Of a stretch of DNA of 10,615 nt, positions 6,559 through 10,615 are shown piece after piece; the stretch's first letter is position 1, and the number at the start of each line of letters is the position of its first letter. The notes below the pieces were generated by a model. The model ran no database searches, was not told where the DNA came from, and was given only the letters and a program-made list of their open reading frames with translations. The DNA comes from Desulfobacterales bacterium (GTDB lineage: Bacteria > Desulfobacterota > Desulfobacteria > Desulfobacterales > UBA11574). The translations under genes and the position numbers were made by a program. Location: positions 1 to 10,615 of the forward strand of contig JAAXQD010000261.1 of assembly GCA_012974475.1 (NCBI GenBank), in the 5' to 3' direction.

Positions 6559-7318
6559 GGTACCAGTGAAGAATTCTCTGTCCAAAGAAAATATATAAAA
6601 TTGCCCCAATGGACAGAAACGGGCCGAATGGAATCGCAAATTTCATATTTTTACCTTTGACCAGTATCATGATCATACCGACGCATGTCCCCACCATCGA
6701 CGAAACAAAAATGGTAAAGATAACACCTTTCCAGCCGATGATGGTTCCAATCATCCCCAGCAGCTTGATATCGCCGCCGCCCATTCCATCTTTACGGGTA
6801 ATCAGGGTGTAGACCCAAGCAACGCACAACAGACTGCCCCCGCCGATGAGCAGTCCCAGCAACGACCCTTTGAAGGTCACGGACGGCAATGCAAAAGAAG
6901 CCACAAGGCCGATGGGAATTCCCGGAAGTGTGATGATATCGGGGATGATTTTATGATCGATGTCGATAAAGGTTATGACAATCAGCGATGAAATGAAGAC
7001 AAAATATATTAGACCCTCCAAGGTCGCACCCGACGTAAAAAGAACATTCACCGCGGCGATCCCGCTTATGAACTCCACCAGGGGATAGCGAAAAGATATC
7101 GGCGTTTTGCAATATCGGCATCGGCCTTTAAGGCACAGATAACTTAAAACAGGGATATTGTCATAAAATGGGATGTGGCTGTTGCAGTTTGGACAAATTG
7201 AACGGGGAGGATCCACAATCGATTTTGAGGCCGGCAGTCTGTATATGCAGACATTTAAAAAACTTCCAATGCACATGCCCAAAATGAAAATTATGCTCAC
7301 GATCCATAGGTCGAACAT
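6551..7318 (-). CDS. pilD: Prepilin peptidase / N-methyltransferase (PilD/GspO type, family A24)
   Basis: The 255-aa multi-pass membrane protein cleaves the leader of type IV prepilins and type II secretion pseudopilins and methylates the new N-terminus. Residues 14-29 hold the conserved GMCIGSFLNVCIYRLP. The cytoplasmic loop carries two cysteine pairs, CPNC (42-45) and CRYC (67-70), as in bifunctional enzymes with the zinc-binding loop. The aspartyl protease residues are Asp119 in FIDIDHKIIPD and Asp183 in GMGGGDIKLLG. FGPFLSIG (231-238) is the usual C-terminal signature. About seven to eight hydrophobic segments are visible. A GAGG-type ribosome site lies 14 bases before the ATG, longer than usual. 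No pilus gene is adjacent, so the substrates are encoded elsewhere. The name pilD versus gspO/outO cannot be settled from sequence alone. The gene ends inside the rhomboid coding region. Confidence 0.95.
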   Translation of the reverse strand: MFDLWIVSIIFILGMCIGSFLNVCIYRLPASKSIVDPPRSICPNCNSHIPFYDNIPVLSYLCLKGRCRYCKTPISFRYPLVEFISGIAAVNVLFTSGATLEGLIYFVFISSLIVITFIDIDHKIIPDIITLPGIPIGLVASFALPSVTFKGSLLGLLIGGGSLLCVAWVYTLITRKDGMGGGDIKLLGMIGTIIGWKGVIFTIFVSSMVGTCVGMIMILVKGKNMKFAIPFGPFLSIGAILYIFFGQRILHWYLN

Positions 7319-7567
7319 GTTTTATAACGCGTCCTCTTGAATTTATGATTGGATAATAGTAAGTATCTGGTCGATGGAAATATCAGACCGGCTGAATGCC
7401 CTTGTCTATATACGTTGATGCCCTTCGTGTCAAAACAACTTTTTTATAGCATTTCAGCTTTTTGAAAATATTTCCCCTTCAAGTCGTGTTGAATTTCCCT
7501 GTTGGAGGACCCGTTTCGAAAGGAGCTTCAAACACCCTGGAACCATACTTTTCAAGGATATCGTATT
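7319..7567. other. Intergenic region between divergent pilD-type and PNPOx-like genes
   Basis: This 249-bp AT-rich stretch separates two divergent genes. It contains the minus-strand promoter at 7405-7433. I see no open frame with coding signals, no RNA gene and no clear plus-strand promoter for the gene at 7568. A TTG-started frame from 7502 would extend that gene by 22 residues, but the added sequence does not look like family sequence. Confidence 0.5.
7405..7433 (-). promoter_or_regulatory. Sigma70-type promoter for the prepilin peptidase gene
   Basis: On the minus strand a perfect TTGACA (7428-7433) is followed after 17 bases by TATAGA (7405-7410, four of six consensus bases). The expected start is near 7398, giving a leader of about 80 bases before the ATG at 7318. 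I found no recognisable riboswitch in the leader. Confidence 0.5.
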
Positions 7568-8032
7568 ATGCGGAGAACGGACAAAGAAATTACAGATCGC
7601 GCCGAAATCGAATCCATCATCCAAAGGTCTGTAGTCTGCAGGCTGGGGCTGCTTGATGAAAACCGTCCATATATTGTACCCTTATGTTTCGGATACACAG
7701 ACAATACACTCTATTTTCATTCAGCAAATCAAGGCAGAAAGATCGATATTCTTAAAAAGAACAATACGGTCTGTTTTGAATTCGATATTGACTGCGAACC
7801 CATAAAAGCGGATAACCCATGTGAGTGGGGGATGAAATATAAAAGTGTCCTCGGTTTTGGAAAAGCGTACTTTGTTGACGACTTTGAGGCAAAATGTGCT
7901 GCGATGGATATTATCATGCAGCAATATTCAGATGGAACATTTGACTATCCGAAAACCAAAGTAAAAAATACGGCTGTCATCAGGGTTGAAATAGAACACA
8001 TGACCGGTAAGCAGTCTGGTAAGATTGCCTGA
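7568..8032 (+). CDS. Pyridoxamine 5'-phosphate oxidase-like flavin-binding protein (NimA-like)
   Basis: The 154-aa protein belongs to the split-barrel FMN-binding superfamily, in the branch with NimA-type proteins rather than true PdxH. Evidence is the opening RRTDKEITDRAEIESII, then PYIVPL (34-39), LYFHSANQGRKIDILKKN (48-65) and YKSVLGFGKAYFVDD (91-105); these are the usual strands and the phosphate/flavin-contacting region. Relatives bind FMN, F420 or haem and act as reductases or oxidases, some on nitro compounds; the substrate here cannot be read from sequence. Five cysteines (24, 40, 69, 76, 85, and also 110) are more than such proteins usually carry. AAGGA (7554-7558) nine bases before the ATG fixes the start. 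It precedes the purine genes by 79 bases and may be cotranscribed with them, but a functional link is not evident. Confidence 0.88.
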   Translation: MRRTDKEITDRAEIESIIQRSVVCRLGLLDENRPYIVPLCFGYTDNTLYFHSANQGRKIDILKKNNTVCFEFDIDCEPIKADNPCEWGMKYKSVLGFGKAYFVDDFEAKCAAMDIIMQQYSDGTFDYPKTKVKNTAVIRVEIEHMTGKQSGKIA

Positions 8033-8111
8033 TGCTGCAAACTGGGGAATGGGAAGTTTTGAAACGGTTTAAAGACAATTTATTTAAAAAGAAACGAAAG
8101 GGGAAGATGTT

Positions 8112-8789
8112 ATGAGCATCAATGTGGTGGAGAGGATAGATGATCGTGTCAAGGTAAGGCACGTGCTTGCCAGTGTTTTTGACAAAAGCGGTCTGGAAGA
8201 ATTTATACCGGAGCTGCTCAGGATAAACCCGGAGATTAAATTTTTCTCAACAGGCGGGACTTACGGGAAGATAAAAGAGATCATTGGGGAGGCGGCCGAA
8301 TCCTGTCTGACCCAGGTTTCTGATTATACGGGTCAGCCGGAAACCCAGGGCGGTCTGGTGAAGACCCTCGATTTTAAAATATATCTCGGACTGTTGACCG
8401 AAACCTACAATGACGCCCATAATGAGGACATCCAGAGAACAGGGTCCACTCATATCGATATGGTTGTGGGCAACCTGTATCCGTTTGAGGATACGATTGC
8501 AAAACCGGATGTAACGGTTGAAGCGGCCCGGGGCAATATTGATATCGGAGGGCCATGTATGATAAGAGCTTCCGCCAAAAACTACTTGAGGGTTGCATCG
8601 GTGGTCGACCCTTCGGATTACCAAGCCATTATATCTGAAATGAAAGCAAATGACGGTTCGATATCCCTCAAACTCCGTTACCGTCTGGCACAAAAGTCGT
8701 TTGCATACACGGCTGCGTATGACCGCACCATTGCAGACTTTTTGGGCGCCAAAACCTTTGAGGATGTGAAGGAATGTTATAAGGATTAA
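8112..8789 (+). CDS. purH: IMP cyclohydrolase (stand-alone PurH N-terminal domain)
   Basis: The 225-aa protein corresponds to the N-terminal, methylglyoxal-synthase-like half of PurH, which closes FAICAR to IMP in the last step of purine synthesis. Visible family segments are SVFDKSGLEEF (21-31), FFSTGGTYGKI (44-54), VSDYTGQPETQGG (69-81), VVGNLYPFEDTIAKP (118-132), GNIDIGGPCMIRASAKN (141-157) and VVDPSDY (164-170). Lys84-Thr85, Tyr123, Asp144 and Lys156 occupy the positions of known active-site residues. The usual G-R-V-K-T-L-H-P reads GLVKTLDF (81-88): Arg is replaced by Leu82 and His-Pro by Asp87-Phe88. The frame ends after the complete domain, so this is a split gene and not a truncation. 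AAGGGGA (8098-8104) lies seven bases before the ATG. A weak promoter-like pair TTGAAA/TATTTA (8059-8064, 8081-8086) lies upstream. The partner transformylase begins 39 bases later. Confidence 0.93.
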   Translation: MSINVVERIDDRVKVRHVLASVFDKSGLEEFIPELLRINPEIKFFSTGGTYGKIKEIIGEAAESCLTQVSDYTGQPETQGGLVKTLDFKIYLGLLTETYNDAHNEDIQRTGSTHIDMVVGNLYPFEDTIAKPDVTVEAARGNIDIGGPCMIRASAKNYLRVASVVDPSDYQAIISEMKANDGSISLKLRYRLAQKSFAYTAAYDRTIADFLGAKTFEDVKECYKD

Positions 8790-8828
8790 AAAAACAGGCA
8801 TGATCTATCTAAATTAAAGGAGAAAGCA

Positions 8829-10079
8829 ATGGCCGAAGATTTAAAGAAAATGTATCGAACAATAATGGATGACCATTTTCCTCCAAAGATGGAGATCAGT
8901 TTTGTGGACCAGGATAAAAGACAGACGCTTTTTTATGAAAAAGTATCATGGACCATCGATAACATCCAAAAAGGTTTGAGATACGGCGAAAATCCGGGGC
9001 AGGAAGCAGCGCTTTACAAACTGGCAAACGGGAATCTAGTCCTTGGGGAAACCGAATCTATTCAGCCGGGCCAGTATCTGGCTTCAGATATCGAGCTGTT
9101 ACAGTCTGGAAAGCACCCTGGAAAAACCAACCTGACCGATGCCGACAACTCATTGAATATTTTGAGGTATTTTCCAGACAAGCCCACTGTCGTCATTGTG
9201 AAACACAACAATCCCTGTGGCGTTGCCAGGTCTGATACCTTAGAAGACGCATATCAAAAGGCGAACATGGCAGACAGAGTTGCGGCATTCGGGGGATGTA
9301 TCACAGTCAACCGGGCGGTTGATCGGGCAACGGCCGAAGCCATTATCCAACAATATGCCGAAGTGGTGGTTGCGCCTGATTTTGAAGAAGGTGTCATGGG
9401 AATTTTTTCAAAGAAGAAAAACCTCAGAGTGATCCGTATCGGCAATATCGAACGGCTGCAGGCTTTTGTGGGGCAACGATGTGTGGAATTTAAAAGTCTG
9501 ATCGACGGTGGAATTGTCGCTCAGTGGTCTTTTGTTCCCGAAGCCCGCACCCGGGCGGATCTAAAACTTGCAGAATGCGAGTATAAAGGCAACCTCTACC
9601 GGATCCAGCGGGAACCCACCGATGAGGAATACAACGATATGCTCTTTGGGTGGCTGGTGGAATCCGGAATTACATCCAATTCAGTTATTTATGTTAAAGA
9701 TCAAGTCACCGTCGGCATTGGCACCGGTGAGCAGGACCGGGTCGGTGTTGCAGAGATTGCCCGAGACAAAGCCTATCGGAAGCTGGCGGATCGTTACTGC
9801 TTCGAAATGCATGGCATGCCTTATAACGATCTGACAGACGACGATAAAAAAGCTGAAATTGATGATAAGGTGGGCGCTGAAAAAGGCGGGCTAATCGGCG
9901 CGGCCATGGTCAGCGATGCCTTTTTTCCTTTCAGAGACGGTGTCGATGTCGGACTGAAAGAAGGGATTACATCGGTCATTCATGCCGGCGGATCGGAGAA
10001 CGATTACCAGTCCATCGAAGCCTGCAATGAGGTCGGCGCTACAATGGTCTATACCGGGCAGAGGAGTTTCAAGCATTAG
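8829..10079 (+). CDS. purH: AICAR transformylase (stand-alone PurH C-terminal part)
   Basis: The 416-aa protein matches the C-terminal half of PurH, which formylates AICAR with 10-formyl-tetrahydrofolate to FAICAR, the substrate of the neighbouring cyclohydrolase. Motifs are GLRYGENPGQEAALY (49-63), VIVKHNNPCGVA (122-133, with the catalytic Lys125-His126 pair), AFGGCITVNRAVD (153-165), SNSVIYVK (283-290), VGIGTGEQDRV (295-305), SDAFFPFRDGVD (362-373) and the end RSFKH. The usual NPHQ reads NPGQ, with Gly57 in place of His. Residues about 313-352 form an insertion, relative to E. coli PurH, between the GIG.G..DRV strand and GGLIGAAM. The first 40 residues replace the cyclohydrolase domain. It looks like the divergent single-function transformylase group found in some delta-proteobacteria. 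AAAGGAG (8816-8822) lies six bases before the ATG. A terminator follows at 10108. Confidence 0.93.
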   Translation: MAEDLKKMYRTIMDDHFPPKMEISFVDQDKRQTLFYEKVSWTIDNIQKGLRYGENPGQEAALYKLANGNLVLGETESIQPGQYLASDIELLQSGKHPGKTNLTDADNSLNILRYFPDKPTVVIVKHNNPCGVARSDTLEDAYQKANMADRVAAFGGCITVNRAVDRATAEAIIQQYAEVVVAPDFEEGVMGIFSKKKNLRVIRIGNIERLQAFVGQRCVEFKSLIDGGIVAQWSFVPEARTRADLKLAECEYKGNLYRIQREPTDEEYNDMLFGWLVESGITSNSVIYVKDQVTVGIGTGEQDRVGVAEIARDKAYRKLADRYCFEMHGMPYNDLTDDDKKAEIDDKVGAEKGGLIGAAMVSDAFFPFRDGVDVGLKEGITSVIHAGGSENDYQSIEACNEVGATMVYTGQRSFKH

Positions 10080-10107
10080 CCCGGATTTCTCATGAAGAAT
10101 TTCAACT

Positions 10108-10141
10108 GCCCCGCCAACTCCTGTTGGCGGGGCTTCTTTTT
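10108..10141 (+). terminator. Rho-independent terminator of the purine operon
   Basis: A perfect 11-bp GC-rich stem, GCCCCGCCAAC (10108-10118) with GTTGGCGGGGC (10123-10133), has a TCCT loop and is followed by TTCTTTTT. It lies 29 bases after the transformylase stop codon. Confidence 0.9.
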
Positions 10142-10163
10142 GTGCGACATACCGGACCGACCC

Positions 10164-10198
10164 ACGAAAAAGACAGCGCTTTTGTCGGCGCTGTCTTT
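10164..10198 (-). terminator. Rho-independent terminator of the small exported-protein gene
   Basis: A perfect 11-bp stem (10169-10179 with 10188-10198, arm AAAGACAGCGC) has an 8-base loop. Read on the minus strand it ends in five T, while the plus-strand side lacks a T run. It lies 34 bases after the stop at 10233, so it terminates that gene and faces the purine terminator. Confidence 0.8.
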
Positions 10199-10232
10199 GG
10201 TTGGTTCGATAACACATAATTTTGGCAATGCC

Positions 10233-10571
10233 TTATTCCTTCTGCTGCTTTCCTTCCCGGTTCTTTTTATGGTTCCGTTCTTTTTCCATGGATCTCTTCT
10301 GCTCTTTTTCCTGCAATTTTTCGACGTCTTCATTCCCTTCCTGAACCTTCTTCTCCTTGTTCAGGCCCGAAGGGTTCCAGCTTTTGTCCTTTTCCTCGAG
10401 ACCGGCGGGAACATCCGTTTTCCAGCCTTTCTTTTCTCCTTTGCTCCAGCCAGAAGGAGAAGTATCGCCCTGTCCCTTGCCCTTCCCCTTTGCAAAGGTC
10501 CATGTCGCCGTGAGGGTGCAGGATAGAAAAACCACCGCAATCCAAATTAAAATCATCCGTACCTTTGACAC
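10233..10571 (-). CDS. Small exported Lys/Glu-rich protein of unknown function
   Basis: The protein is 112 aa if it starts at the GTG at 10569-10571, which has GGGAGG five bases upstream. An ATG at 10605-10607 would add 12 polar residues in front of the signal sequence and has no ribosome site in view. Residues 1-6 are basic, residues 7-27 form a hydrophobic signal-like segment (ILIWIAVVFLSCTLTATWTFA), and cleavage after Ala27 is plausible. The mature part is very hydrophilic, starting KGKGKGQG. It has three related P-[SA]-G-[WL] units followed by charged residues (PSGWSKGEKKGW, PAGLEEKDK, PSGLNKEKK), then a Lys/Glu/Gln-rich tail of about 40 residues likely to be helical or disordered. It is probably periplasmic. 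Cys18 lies within the hydrophobic segment and does not look like a lipobox. Small exported proteins with P-G-W-x-K-G motifs are common in proteobacteria, but I know of no assigned role. Confidence 0.72.
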   Translation of the reverse strand: MSKVRMILIWIAVVFLSCTLTATWTFAKGKGKGQGDTSPSGWSKGEKKGWKTDVPAGLEEKDKSWNPSGLNKEKKVQEGNEDVEKLQEKEQKRSMEKERNHKKNREGKQQKE

Positions 10572-10615
10572 CTTTTCCTCCCTTGTATAATTCTCGTTTT
10601 GCACCATATGATATC

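Noticed and set aside
7319..7404. Possible riboswitch or structured leader before the prepilin peptidase gene
   Set aside because: Only short GGTC/GACC complementarity was found, with no cyclic-di-GMP or other known aptamer consensus.
8059..8086. Possible promoter TTGAAA-16-TATTTA before the IMP cyclohydrolase gene
   Set aside because: The -10 matches only three of six consensus bases in an AT-rich stretch, so it was mentioned with the gene but not listed as a feature.
8247..8801. Antisense frame (184 aa) across the IMP cyclohydrolase gene
   Set aside because: The sense frame matches PurH along its whole length and the antisense product shows no recognisable domain.

Overview
The window reads as an ordinary chromosomal segment of a Gram-negative, mid-GC bacterium. 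The likely source is a Desulfobacterota (delta-proteobacterial) sulfate-reducer lineage. This is inferred from a split, divergent purH pair, a very acidic repeat protein with a helical C-terminus placed before valS, and the general style of the proteins. It was not tested by any search.

Layout from left to right. (1) Positions 1-140 hold the decayed tail of a tyrosine recombinase, which runs toward a tRNA-Phe(GAA) gene on the minus strand (203-278). The tRNA has its own promoter and a strong terminator. (2) rsmE (16S rRNA m3U1498 methyltransferase) lies on the minus strand at 335-1075, with a -10 box so close to the ATG that the message may be leaderless. (3) Divergent from it, 1226-1891 encodes an acidic repeat protein of unknown function, closed by a long two-part terminator hairpin. 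(4) A plus-strand operon follows: valS (2056-4722), nadC (4748-5590) and a rhomboid intramembrane protease (5587-6558). nadC and the rhomboid gene overlap by ATGA, and the rhomboid protein carries a C-terminal DnaJ-type client-binding domain. (5) A prepilin peptidase (pilD type) converges from the minus strand at 6551-7318, overlapping the rhomboid stop by 8 bp. (6) A plus-strand group contains a PNPOx/NimA-like flavin protein (7568-8032) and purH as two genes: IMP cyclohydrolase (8112-8789) and AICAR transformylase (8829-10079). It ends in a strong terminator that faces a second terminator serving (7) a small exported Lys/Glu-rich protein on the minus strand (10233-10571).

Most genes are housekeeping: translation (tRNA-Phe, valS, rsmE), NAD synthesis (nadC), purine synthesis (split purH) and type IV pilus/type II secretion maturation (pilD). 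The items most worth a second look are the rhomboid-DnaJ_C fusion, the split purH with changed signature residues, the acidic repeat protein with a PopZ-like architecture, and the integrase relic beside tRNA-Phe. I saw no CRISPR array, intact mobile element, rRNA or defence system. No stretch longer than 300 bases lacks a gene; the longest gap is 7319-7567.
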